From an uncultured Muribaculaceae bacterium (GTDB lineage: Bacteria; Bacteroidota; Bacteroidia; Bacteroidales; Muribaculaceae): a DNA stretch of 12,327 nucleotides. How positions within the stretch are numbered: position 1 is the first letter of the stretch; every line of letters starts with the position of its first letter. The position numbers were made by a program, and so were the translations under genes. Below the pieces are notes generated by a model. It saw only the letters and a list, made by a program, of their open reading frames with translations. It was not told the DNA's origin and did not search any database. Below, one piece after another: positions 1-6,553 of this stretch. The DNA lies in assembly GCA_910587545.1 (NCBI GenBank), contig CAJUMI010000079.1:1-12327 (forward strand), read 5' to 3'.

Positions 1-5
1 AGATT

Positions 6-44
6 TGCTCGTTTCGTTTTTGAAAGATGCTCATTTCGTTTTTG
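6..44. repeat. Two 17-bp direct repeats with 22-bp period
   Basis: TGCTCGTTTCGTTTTTG at 6-22 recurs at 28-44 with one substitution (TGCTCATTTCGTTTTTG). The start-to-start distance of 22 bp is about two helical turns. The rest of 1-103 is AT-rich, and I see no gene or clear terminator in it. The pair lies just past the 3' end of the PspC-protein gene and may be part of a longer array or a regulatory region to the left of the window. Function unknown. Confidence 0.6.
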
Positions 45-103
45 CGATTATACAAAAACTATTCTTTTAATACCTATATATGTTTTTATTGATTGCAGAT
101 TAG

Positions 104-1180
104 TTAGAGAGCCCTGAAGTCGTGGCATTGTATCTCGTTCCAGAAAATCATCAGAACGACTGTCGCCACAACAACGATTATTTCCATCGCCAGTGCAAAA
201 AAGATGGTCGTTTTTGGAGCTCCTTTGGCGTTAAAGATAACTGAGGCCGAGGCCCAGGCCAGTGCTAACGATGGTATTATGAAACACATGGCGAAACACA
301 TGTATGCGGCGGATGCGATTATCGGGGCATAGCTGTAAGTCGAGCGGATCACGTTGTAGTCAAATTCACCTATCAGCGTTATGCTGCCGAAACAGGTGAA
401 TGCGATCAATGCTATAAGAAAGAACAGGAAAAAGCCGGTGGAGACAAGTGCTCCGCATACGCCTGCGAGGCCGAAGAATCCCATGACGAATTTTCCGATG
501 ATGGAGAAAAACGATGTCATTATGTTGGAATTGTCTTTGATTACCGAGCCGTTGTAGGGCGGGGGAGTCGACGACAGAACGTTTTGGCCGATGGTGTCGA
601 CAGTCACCGGCATACCCCGCATCTCGAGAATGCGCCGGGGTGTGTTGGCCGGCGGGATGATCATCCACGCAATCAGATACAGGATTGTAAGAGGCCATAC
701 CTGGGTTATCACGGCGAGCAATGTATAAAGGATGCGCAGGATGTTGACGTCCCAGTCGAGATAGGTCGCGATGCCGCCAAGCACACCGCCGAGCATCTTG
801 TTGTCGAGATTGCGGTAGATGTGCTTCTCGATTTTGACCTCGCTTTTGGGCGACTCGGGTTCGGCAGCGCTTTGTGACCGGGTTTCTGTTGTCTCCGGTC
901 GTGCAGGCTCGTCGCTTTCATTGTCGCTGATGTCTGACGGCTTACCCATGATTTCGATCACGTTGTTGACATCGGCATAGACAATGGCGTTGGCTCCGGC
1001 CGAGATACGTTCGTCGAAAAGTTCTGAGATGCGGCTCTCTATGTCGGTGACGATTTCTTTGCCCTCGCTGTCGGGAAATGCCGATTGGAGCTGGTCGAGA
1101 TAGTTGAGCAGAAGTTCGTAAGCGTCCTCATCTATGTAGAACACTTTGCCGTTGATGTTGACTGGGAAGGTCTTTTTCAT
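104..1180 (-). CDS. PspC-domain multipass membrane protein with acidic N-terminal domain
   Basis: A predicted inner-membrane protein of 358 residues. I chose the ATG at 1180 (MKKTFPVNINGKVFYIDEDA) because the 23 residues upstream overlap the padR stop region and look non-coding. Residues 1-82 are soluble and acidic, ending in VNNVIEIMGKPSD. This resembles the HAAS-like adaptor regions that accompany PadR repressors (inference). Residues 83-118 are a low-complexity Glu/Pro/Ser linker. Residues about 121-177 form a PspC domain (RNLDNKMLGGVLGGIATYL, then a hydrophobic helix ending in WMIIPP). Hydrophobic helices follow at about 228-272, 286-315 and 323-346. The gene lies 17 nt downstream of padR on the same strand, so the two are probably co-transcribed. 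PspC domains are known from the phage-shock envelope-stress response, so a membrane-stress role is plausible, but the signal is unknown. The domain call is firm and the role is inferred. Confidence 0.85.
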   Translation of the reverse strand: MKKTFPVNINGKVFYIDEDAYELLLNYLDQLQSAFPDSEGKEIVTDIESRISELFDERISAGANAIVYADVNNVIEIMGKPSDISDNESDEPARPETTETRSQSAAEPESPKSEVKIEKHIYRNLDNKMLGGVLGGIATYLDWDVNILRILYTLLAVITQVWPLTILYLIAWMIIPPANTPRRILEMRGMPVTVDTIGQNVLSSTPPPYNGSVIKDNSNIMTSFFSIIGKFVMGFFGLAGVCGALVSTGFFLFFLIALIAFTCFGSITLIGEFDYNVIRSTYSYAPIIASAAYMCFAMCFIIPSLALAWASASVIFNAKGAPKTTIFFALAMEIIVVVATVVLMIFWNEIQCHDFRAL

Positions 1181-1197
1181 TGTTTTGTATGGGGGAT

Positions 1198-1536
1198 TTA
1201 TGAATTTTCGTTGATTATATGGTTCACTGTCTGTGAGATCTCGCACCACGACTTATGAAGCTCGTCAAGAAACTTAGAGCCAAGCGGTGTGATCGTGTAG
1301 TATTTGCGCGGCGGTCCTGACGGGGATTCTTCCCATCTGTAACTTAGAAGACCGTCGTTCTTAAGGCGTGTCAGCAGTGGGTAGAGCGTGCCTTCAACCA
1401 CAATCAGATGGGCTTCCTTCATGCTTGCTATGATTTCCGAGACGTAGGCATCGCTTCGGCTTAGTAGAAGCAGAACGCAGAATTCGAGCATCCCTTTGCG
1501 CATTTGTGATTTCAGATTGTCTATGTTTGTTGCCAT
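1198..1536 (-). CDS. PadR-family transcriptional repressor
   Basis: A 112-residue winged-helix DNA-binding protein of the short PadR type. Residues 13-92 follow the family closely: MRKGMLEFCVLLLLSR (helix 1), the recognition-helix region EGTLYPLLTRLKNDGLL, and the wing with SGPPRKYYTITPLG. There is no long C-terminal dimerisation domain, so dimers would form through the last helix (about 88-108), as in the PadR-s2 subgroup. The start ATG at 1536 lies about 34 nt after the expected transcription start of a recognisable promoter. Short PadR proteins encoded just upstream of a HAAS- or PspC-type membrane protein commonly repress their own operon, and the palindrome over the promoter here fits that. 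The effector is unknown. Confidence 0.9.
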   Translation of the reverse strand: MATNIDNLKSQMRKGMLEFCVLLLLSRSDAYVSEIIASMKEAHLIVVEGTLYPLLTRLKNDGLLSYRWEESPSGPPRKYYTITPLGSKFLDELHKSWCEISQTVNHIINENS

Positions 1537-1576
1537 ATATGTTATTGAGAAATGTAGTCTGTTTCAATGGACGTCA

Positions 1577-1607
1577 CAAAGTTAAATCATTTGATAGTAC
1601 TATGCAA
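1577..1607 (-). promoter_or_regulatory. Bacteroidetes-type promoter for padR-pspC
   Basis: Read on the minus strand, TTG (1607-1605) is followed by 20 nt and then TAACTTTG (1584-1577). This matches the Bacteroidetes primary-sigma pattern of a -33 TTG and a -7 TAnnTTTG. Transcription would start near 1570, giving a leader of about 34 nt before the padR ATG. Confidence 0.75.
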
Positions 1608-1618
1608 TACAAAGTACT
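1596..1618. promoter_or_regulatory. Candidate PadR operator (23-bp imperfect palindrome)
   Basis: The arms are AGTACT at 1596-1601 and AGTACT at 1613-1618, each a perfect palindrome. Inner TG (1603-1604) and CA (1610-1611) also pair across the centre at 1607. Nine of the eleven base pairs of the dyad are complementary. ATAGTACTAT at 1594-1603 is itself a 10-bp perfect palindrome. The -33 element of the padR promoter lies at the centre, so a bound dimer would block the polymerase. Assignment to PadR is inference from position and symmetry. Confidence 0.6.
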
Positions 1619-1646
1619 ATGAATAACAAATTTTAACAATTCCGGA

Positions 1647-1654
1647 TCAGCTAT
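1647..1654. repeat. Left target-site duplication of IS66 remnant (degenerate)
   Basis: TCAGCTAT directly abuts the left inverted repeat and matches TCGACTAT at 2212-2219 in six of eight positions. IS66-family transposition is known to create 8-bp duplications, so an old duplication with two later substitutions is the likely reading. Confidence 0.5.
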
Positions 1655-1672
1655 GCAACTATTCGGCTGACA
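1655..1672 (+). repeat. IS66 remnant terminal inverted repeat, left
   Basis: GCAACTATTCGGCTGACA matches the reverse complement of 2194-2211 at 15 of 18 positions. The terminal dinucleotide reads GC here instead of the GT at the other end, consistent with decay. Confidence 0.7.
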
Positions 1673-2109
1673 TGCCGATGTAGTCGCTGTTTGGAAAAGG
1701 GCGAGGACAGTGCTGTAGTGAGAGTTGCCGTGCTCCCTGGTTGTCCCGACGATTGAATGCAGGTCCATAAAAGCATCGGCACCGAGGTCATAACGGAAGC
1801 ATCCGGAGTTTTTGAGTTTGATTTTCCACTTCCGTATTTCACGTTCGGATGTGTTGTTGTTCGGCGGTATTGCTGGGTCACGTAGACAGTTGAAGATGCA
1901 GTCCGGACATTTCGGCAGGCCGTTCGTGAAAGGGGTAAACTTGTCGTTGAGTCTGTCCGTTCCGGTTGATCTGACATATTGTCGCATGCTGAGAGTCTAT
2001 TTTTTTGCATCGACTCAATCTGGGCGGATAATCCGCTATGCAGTTCTTCTGTGTTGTCAACCTGCTGTCTCACAGATATAAAGACGGTGATTTTGTCTGG
2101 CATAAGCAA
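1659..2109 (-). pseudogene. IS66-family transposase, broken (N- and C-terminal remnants)
   Basis: The diagnostic part lies at about 1695-1960 on the minus strand. It contains DCIFNCLRDPAIPPNNNTSE, then REIRKWKIKLKNSGCFRYDL and GADAFMDLHSIVGTTREHGN, the conserved C-terminal stretch of IS66 transposases. A different frame, starting at 2109 or 2103 (MPDKITVFISVRQQVDNTEE), gives about 45 residues that look like the helical N-terminus of such a protein (tentative). The bulk between them, including the catalytic core, is absent, and the pieces are out of frame. A third frame ends SDYIGMSAE-stop at 1659-1661 inside the inverted repeat and may be the original C-terminus. The frame that reads on to 1574 crosses the element's edge and is not meaningful. 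No functional product is expected. Confidence 0.75.
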
Positions 2110-2193
2110 ATAAAACCATATCTAATATCTATAAAAACAACTGATTAAACGACCCTATCGGTATAACGTCTATTCAACATTATCGCCGTAGTG

Positions 2194-2211
2194 TGTCTGC
2201 TGAATAGTTAC
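2194..2211 (-). repeat. IS66 remnant terminal inverted repeat, right
   Basis: On the minus strand this reads GTAACTATTCAGCAGACA, pairing with 1655-1672. The GTAA tip is the usual IS66-family terminus. Confidence 0.7.
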
Positions 2212-2219
2212 TCGACTAT
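2212..2219. repeat. Right target-site duplication of IS66 remnant (degenerate)
   Basis: TCGACTAT abuts the right inverted repeat and matches the left flank TCAGCTAT at six of eight positions. The central AG/GA differs. Confidence 0.5.
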
Positions 2220-2249
2220 TGTGCATATATCCAAAAGTCTGCTGAGCGT

Positions 2250-2280
2250 GTCGTTCTATCGAAAAAAATGCTTAAATTTG
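2250..2280 (+). promoter_or_regulatory. Probable relA promoter
   Basis: TAAATTTG at 2273-2280 is an exact TAnnTTTG -7 box. The -33 region, about 20 nt upstream near 2250, has no clear TTG and is weak. Transcription would start near 2287, about 18 nt before the ATG at 2305. This supports that start over the in-frame GTG at 2191, which would lie upstream of the transcript and inside the IS remnant. Confidence 0.5.
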
Positions 2281-2304
2281 GCTCCCAAAATCATAAGAGC
2301 TTAT

Positions 2305-4512
2305 ATGGAGCAGGTTTTCTTAACAGTGGATGAGCGCGAAAAATTAAAGCCCATGTGTCGCGCGTTGCTGCGATATGGCCGCGGTGTGGTTCCGGTCGAT
2401 GATTTCCGTCGTCTGAGATCCCTTATCGAGTCGGCTGTTGGCGCGGATGTGTATCACCGCGATAGATTCGGCAACAATCCCGTGATGCGCAATCTTGCTG
2501 CATGTGTTTTGTTGTGTGAGCGTCTGAGTCCCGACCGCAATATGGTTGTGGCCATGATGATATATAATCTCTACCGTCGCGAGTTCATATCCCGTGATGC
2601 GATATCGAAGGAGTGGGGCGAAGATGTGGCCAAGATGGTCGGAGGTCTCAACAAGGTGTCAACGCTCTACAGCCGCCATACTCTTGTCGGGAGTGAAAAC
2701 TTCCGAAATCTTTTGCTGACGTTTGCCGAAGATATCCGCGTGATAATATTGATGATTCTCGACCGTCTGGCGCTGATGAGGGCGATAAACCATCATCCCG
2801 ATCACCGTCAGGTGTGCGATGTCGCCTACGAGGTCAGCTATCTCTATGCCCCTCTGGCTCATCGGCTTGGTCTTTACGGCATTAAATCCGAGCTTGAGGA
2901 TTTGTCTCTAAAATACACTAACCGTGATGTTTACACTCAGATAGCCCATAAGCTGAACGAGACGAAGGCCGGCCGCGACGCCTACATTGCCGACTTTATC
3001 AAGCCTATTAAAGAAAAACTTGAACGTGAGGGTCTGAAATTCGAGATCAAGGGTCGGACGAAATCGATTTCGTCGATCTGGAATAAAATGAAGAAACAGA
3101 AGAATGATCTCGAAAATATCTACGACCTCTTTGCTATCCGTATCATTCTTGATGTTCCCCGCGAACGCGAGAAGAATGAATGCTGGTTGGCATATTCTAT
3201 CATAACAGACATGTATCGCCCCAATCCGTCGCGACTGAAGGACTGGCTGAGCATACCGAAGAGCAATGGCTATGAATCATTGCATATAACGGTTTACGGT
3301 CCTGAAAATAAATGGGTCGAGGTGCAGATACGCAGCAAGCGGATGGATGCGATCGCCGAAAAGGGTCTTGCGGCCCATTGGAAGTACAAAGGCATCAAGA
3401 GCGAGGGGAACCTCGACGCATGGATGAACAATGTGCGCGATATTCTCGAAGCGGCCGAGTCCGGACCTATGGAGCTGATGAAGAACATGCGCATGGATGT
3501 CTACGACAAGGAAGTCTTTGCGTTTACGCCCAAAGGCGATCTCTACAGGCTGCCGCTTGGTGCGACCTTGCTTGATTTTGCGTTCAGCATCCACACCAAT
3601 GTCGGTTGTCAGTGTACCGGCGGACGCGTCAACGGTAAGAATCAGAAGATAAACTATAAGTTGCAGAGCGGCGACACGGTCGAGATCTTTACTTCGGCGC
3701 AGCAGGTGCCAAAGCAGGACTGGCTCAACTACGTCGTCACCTCGAAGGCCCGCAACAAGATACGGGTTGCTCTGAAAGAGCAGGAAAGCCGCGTTGCCGA
3801 ACTCGGCAAGGAATTGTTGCAACGCCGTTTCAAAAACCGGAAGATCGATATCGACGAATCCGTTTTGTCAAAGGTGATCAAGAAACTCGGGTCAAAGACT
3901 GTCACCGAATTTTTCACCCGTATCGCCGACGGGGCGCTCGATGTCAACGATGTCGTCGAGGCATATCTGTCTGCCACACGGGTCGCCGATGAGGCAGGGA
4001 AGATTTCGGCCAGCGAGTACATGATGCAGCCGTCGGTCTCTGACGAGGATTTGCGCAATTCTGACGATATCCTTGTGATCGGCAATAATATCAAAGGCAT
4101 CAATTATCGTCTTGCAAAATGCTGCAATCCTATATATGGCGATGAAGTGTTCGGGTTCATATCCTCTGAAGGAGTCATCAAGATCCATCGTTCCGATTGC
4201 CCTAATGCGGCCAATATCAGAACGAAATATCCTTATCGCGTCATCCGTACGGAGTGGAGCGGAAAACTCGGCTCGCAGTTCGGTGCGACTCTCCGCATTG
4301 TAGGCAATGACGATATAGGCATCGTCACAAACATCACCTCTATAATAACTAAGGAAAAGAATGTCACACTCAGGAGTATCACTGTCGACAGTAATGACGG
4401 ACTTTTCCAGGGTTATATAATCGTAGGTGTCAACGACACGACATCACTCAATCAATTAATAAAGAAAATCCAGACTGTCAAAGGTGTTAAAAATGTGCAA
4501 CGTAGCAAATAG
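2305..4512 (+). CDS. relA: RelA/SpoT-family (p)ppGpp synthetase with degenerate hydrolase domain
   Basis: A long stringent-response enzyme of 735 residues that makes (p)ppGpp from ATP and GDP/GTP, normally on the ribosome in response to uncharged tRNA. The start at 2305 (MEQVFLTVDEREKL) follows from the promoter. The HD hydrolase fold (about 25-185) is present but its catalytic residues are replaced. The HD pair reads Y87-N88, the following Glu-Asp reads R91-R92, the first His aligns to N63, and DRLHN reads DRLAL (153-157). The synthetase domain is intact: YDLFAIRI (273-280), RLKDWLSIPKSNGYESLH from R310, and VEVQIRSKRMDAIAEKGLAAHW. A TGS domain follows (VFAFTPKGDLYRLPLGATLL). The zinc-finger domain has C606-C607, H628 and C632, and an ACT domain closes the protein. 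It is therefore probably synthetase-only, with a separate hydrolase elsewhere in the genome. The next gene overlaps its end by 20 nt. Confidence 0.9.
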   Translation: MEQVFLTVDEREKLKPMCRALLRYGRGVVPVDDFRRLRSLIESAVGADVYHRDRFGNNPVMRNLAACVLLCERLSPDRNMVVAMMIYNLYRREFISRDAISKEWGEDVAKMVGGLNKVSTLYSRHTLVGSENFRNLLLTFAEDIRVIILMILDRLALMRAINHHPDHRQVCDVAYEVSYLYAPLAHRLGLYGIKSELEDLSLKYTNRDVYTQIAHKLNETKAGRDAYIADFIKPIKEKLEREGLKFEIKGRTKSISSIWNKMKKQKNDLENIYDLFAIRIILDVPREREKNECWLAYSIITDMYRPNPSRLKDWLSIPKSNGYESLHITVYGPENKWVEVQIRSKRMDAIAEKGLAAHWKYKGIKSEGNLDAWMNNVRDILEAAESGPMELMKNMRMDVYDKEVFAFTPKGDLYRLPLGATLLDFAFSIHTNVGCQCTGGRVNGKNQKINYKLQSGDTVEIFTSAQQVPKQDWLNYVVTSKARNKIRVALKEQESRVAELGKELLQRRFKNRKIDIDESVLSKVIKKLGSKTVTEFFTRIADGALDVNDVVEAYLSATRVADEAGKISASEYMMQPSVSDEDLRNSDDILVIGNNIKGINYRLAKCCNPIYGDEVFGFISSEGVIKIHRSDCPNAANIRTKYPYRVIRTEWSGKLGSQFGATLRIVGNDDIGIVTNITSIITKEKNVTLRSITVDSNDGLFQGYIIVGVNDTTSLNQLIKKIQTVKGVKNVQRSK

Positions 4513-5305
4513 ACTCGCGGCGGCTTTTCTGATCGCCGTATCTGTGTCATCGTGCGGTGACTCCGACCGTGAAGCCGCTCTCCAATTGAGCGAAACCGCT
4601 GAAAATGAATTAAAGTCAGGCAACTATCAGGCGGCGATAACGGCGCTTGACACACTCGATACGAAATATGCCTCCGAGGTCGAGGTGAGACGTTCGTCCA
4701 TGAAGTTCCGCGCGATGGCCGTCGAAGGTCTTACAATAAAACGCATTCGGGAGGTGGACGATACGCTTGCAGTACTTAAAAATCAGCTTGACCGCTACGG
4801 CGAGTCGTTCGAGTATATAGCCAATCCCGGTAAAGGTCTGGGAGGCAATTATATCGACAGATCTATTGTCAAGCTTAAATCTGACATATTGCCCCGCATC
4901 AACGACGACGGTTATTTCACGCTTTCAATCAGGATCAACGGTCGGTCTATAGGATTTAGCCGTCTGACCTTTGTCGACGGTGCGATGTCAGCTTCGACTG
5001 TTCCTGTGGAGCCATCGCGGCTTGTCAAAGTTGAAAACTCGGAAATGACCGTTCTCCAGCAAGAAGACGTAGCCGACGCTGTCACATGGCTTGCCTCTCA
5101 CATGACAGCCGCCGAATATGAACTTGTCGGCTCAAAGAGCGTGATCCGCAATAAGTTGAGCGAGACTCTGGTCAAGGCTATAGTCAACACCTGGAATTTC
5201 GCCTCGGCCAAACAGGCCTACCGTCTCGCTCTGATTGAACGCGAAAAACTCGAACGCAAGTTGCAGCTTTGCCGCGACCAGCTCGCAAATGTCATAGACC
5301 GATGA
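4493..5305 (+). CDS. Predicted lipoprotein of unknown function
   Basis: A 270-residue protein with a lipoprotein signal: RLAAAFLIAVSVSSC, with the lipobox VSSC and modified Cys21. Residues about 28-60 (LSETAENELKSGNYQAAITA) look like one TPR-type helical hairpin. The middle, about 120-190, is probably mixed alpha/beta. The C-terminus, about 238-270, is a charged helix of coiled-coil type (LALIEREKLERKLQLCRDQL). I chose the ATG at 4493; a GTG at 4484 is also in frame but adds only three residues. The gene starts inside relA, with a 20-nt overlap and no promoter of its own visible, so it is probably co-transcribed and translationally coupled. I do not recognise the family and assign no function. 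A link to the stringent response would rest on position only. Confidence 0.75.
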   Translation: MCNVANRLAAAFLIAVSVSSCGDSDREAALQLSETAENELKSGNYQAAITALDTLDTKYASEVEVRRSSMKFRAMAVEGLTIKRIREVDDTLAVLKNQLDRYGESFEYIANPGKGLGGNYIDRSIVKLKSDILPRINDDGYFTLSIRINGRSIGFSRLTFVDGAMSASTVPVEPSRLVKVENSEMTVLQQEDVADAVTWLASHMTAAEYELVGSKSVIRNKLSETLVKAIVNTWNFASAKQAYRLALIEREKLERKLQLCRDQLANVIDR

Positions 5306-5319
5306 CAGACATGTTTTTT
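5290..5319 (+). terminator. Weak terminator-like hairpin overlapping a stop codon
   Basis: TGTCAT (5290-5295) and ATGACA (5302-5307) form a 6-bp stem with a 6-nt loop. Six T residues follow at 5314-5319, six bases after the stem. The hairpin covers the lipoprotein gene's TGA (5303-5305). The stem is short and AT-rich and the T-run is displaced, so it may be inefficient. Its position before the dnaN promoter fits an operon end. Confidence 0.35.
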
Positions 5320-5322
5320 GTG

Positions 5323-5353
5323 TTGCCTGAGTAAATAATTATTGCTATATTTG
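5323..5353 (+). promoter_or_regulatory. Bacteroidetes-type promoter for dnaN operon
   Basis: TTG at 5323-5325 is followed by 20 nt and then TATATTTG at 5346-5353, an exact TAnnTTTG box. Transcription would start near 5360, about 34 nt before the dnaN ATG. The leader has no Shine-Dalgarno sequence and is A/T-rich, as is common in this phylum. Confidence 0.75.
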
Positions 5354-5393
5354 CAAGAATATTAACGCTATCAATTAAAACTTTACAATCCAT

Positions 5394-6524
5394 ATGAAGT
5401 TCAACGTACCAAGTAAAACTCTCTACAGTGCAGTTTCATCTGTCAGCAAAGTTATTAACTCTAAGAATGCGCTGACCATCCTTGATAATTTTTTGGTTGA
5501 GCTTAACGACGATGTGCTCACCGTTACAGGTTCGGACCTTGAAAATTCGCTTACTGCCCGTATAGCCGTTACCGAAGCCGAAGGTTCGGGGCGTTTCTGC
5601 ATCGGAGCCCGTCGCCTGGTTGAACTTCTCCGCGAAATGCCTGATCAGGGCATTTCGTTCTCGATCAACGATACGACACTTGAGATCGAGATCGAATATG
5701 CAAGCGGCAACTATACTCTCGTTGCAATCACCGGTGATGAGTATCCTGCCTTCAAGCCCGATCCCGACGAAAAAGAACCGATCTCGTTCAGTTGCGCGAC
5801 TCAAGATATGATCAAAGGTATCGACAACACTATTTTTGCAGTCGGAAATGATGATCTCCGTCCCATGATGATGGGTATATATTTCGATATCAAACCTGAC
5901 TCGATCACGTTTGTTGCGACGGACACCCGCAAACTCGTGCGCTATATCTGCCGCAATATCGCTCCCGGAGTCGAAGGTTCATGCCTCCTGCCTGTCAAGC
6001 CCGCCACTATCATCAAGAACGTCTTTGCCAAAGACGAGCGCATGACGGTGACTATGAATTCAAAGAACGCAACGATTGAAAGCGACTCGTTCACTTTCAA
6101 ATGCTGCTTCCTCAACGGCCGTTTCCCCGACTACAACAGGGTGATCCCCAAGAATAACCCCTATACACTCACAGCCGACCGTGTTTCATTCCTTACGGCG
6201 GTCCGTCGTGTGGGAGTGTTTGTCGATCCGGCTTTCGGTCTTGAGAAGTTTCGCATAACGCCTGAACGTGTGCTCCTCAAATCCAGCGACCAGGGTAACT
6301 GCACCAGTGCCCGCGAGCAGGTTCCTTGCTCTTTCACAGGCCAGGAATTGACAATCGGTTTCAGTGCTCCTTATCTCATCGAGATTCTCAACACCATTCC
6401 GACCGAAGACATCATCGTTGAGTTGTCTGATCCCGGACGCCCGGGGCTGTTCCGTCCGACAGAAGACGCCGAAGGCACCGAGCTGCTCATGCTTCTGATG
6501 CCTATGACCGTCGGAGAGTTTTAA
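5394..6524 (+). CDS. dnaN: DNA polymerase III beta subunit (sliding clamp)
   Basis: The ring-shaped clamp that tethers DNA polymerase III to DNA and recruits repair partners. Its 376 residues match the usual length, with three clamp folds at about 1-122, 130-250 and 255-376. Recognisable motifs include SKVINSKNALTILDNFLVEL (18-37), ATDTRKLVRY (175-184), GRFPDYNRVIP (242-252) and the C-terminal LLMPM (367-371), which ends the hydrophobic partner-binding pocket region. The start at 5394 gives the standard MKFNVPSKTL beginning. It is the first gene of the downstream cluster and has its own promoter. dnaN is separated here from dnaA, which is normal for Bacteroidetes. I see nothing abnormal in it. 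Confidence 0.97.
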   Translation: MKFNVPSKTLYSAVSSVSKVINSKNALTILDNFLVELNDDVLTVTGSDLENSLTARIAVTEAEGSGRFCIGARRLVELLREMPDQGISFSINDTTLEIEIEYASGNYTLVAITGDEYPAFKPDPDEKEPISFSCATQDMIKGIDNTIFAVGNDDLRPMMMGIYFDIKPDSITFVATDTRKLVRYICRNIAPGVEGSCLLPVKPATIIKNVFAKDERMTVTMNSKNATIESDSFTFKCCFLNGRFPDYNRVIPKNNPYTLTADRVSFLTAVRRVGVFVDPAFGLEKFRITPERVLLKSSDQGNCTSAREQVPCSFTGQELTIGFSAPYLIEILNTIPTEDIIVELSDPGRPGLFRPTEDAEGTELLMLLMPMTVGEF

Positions 6525-6553
6525 ATTACTATAGGAATTATATATCAGTGACA

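Larger units (their letters stand above)
1655..2211 (-). mobile_element. Decayed, internally deleted IS66-family element
   Basis: A 557-bp remnant with three independent signs. First, 18-bp terminal inverted repeats match at 15 of 18 positions; read inwards, the ends are GCAACTATTCGGCTGACA and GTAACTATTCAGCAGACA, and the second keeps the GTAA tip typical of IS66. Second, it is flanked by 8-bp sequences matching at 6 of 8 positions. Third, the minus strand encodes the C-terminal part of an IS66 transposase. A complete member would be much longer, so most of the interior, including the catalytic core, is gone. It cannot transpose by itself. It separates the divergent padR and relA promoters without destroying either: its left edge lies 36 bp from the padR operator and its right edge about 60 bp from the relA -7 box. 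Confidence 0.75.

Noticed and set aside
1594..1621. AGTACTATG direct repeat as a CRISPR-like or mobile-element feature
   Set aside because: Only two short copies 17 bp apart. Their symmetry and position over a promoter are better explained as an operator.
1574..1654. C-terminal extension of the transposase frame beyond the element
   Set aside because: The reading frame runs out of the inverted repeat at 1655 into the padR operator and promoter, so this part is not transposase.
2191..2304. N-terminal extension of RelA from the GTG at 2191
   Set aside because: It starts inside the IS66 remnant, crosses its inverted repeat, and overlaps the TAAATTTG promoter box. The 38 extra residues do not resemble the start of RSH proteins.
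3277..3822. Long minus-strand frames inside relA and in other housekeeping genes
   Set aside because: They are antisense shadows of strongly conserved genes, without family resemblance or start context of their own.
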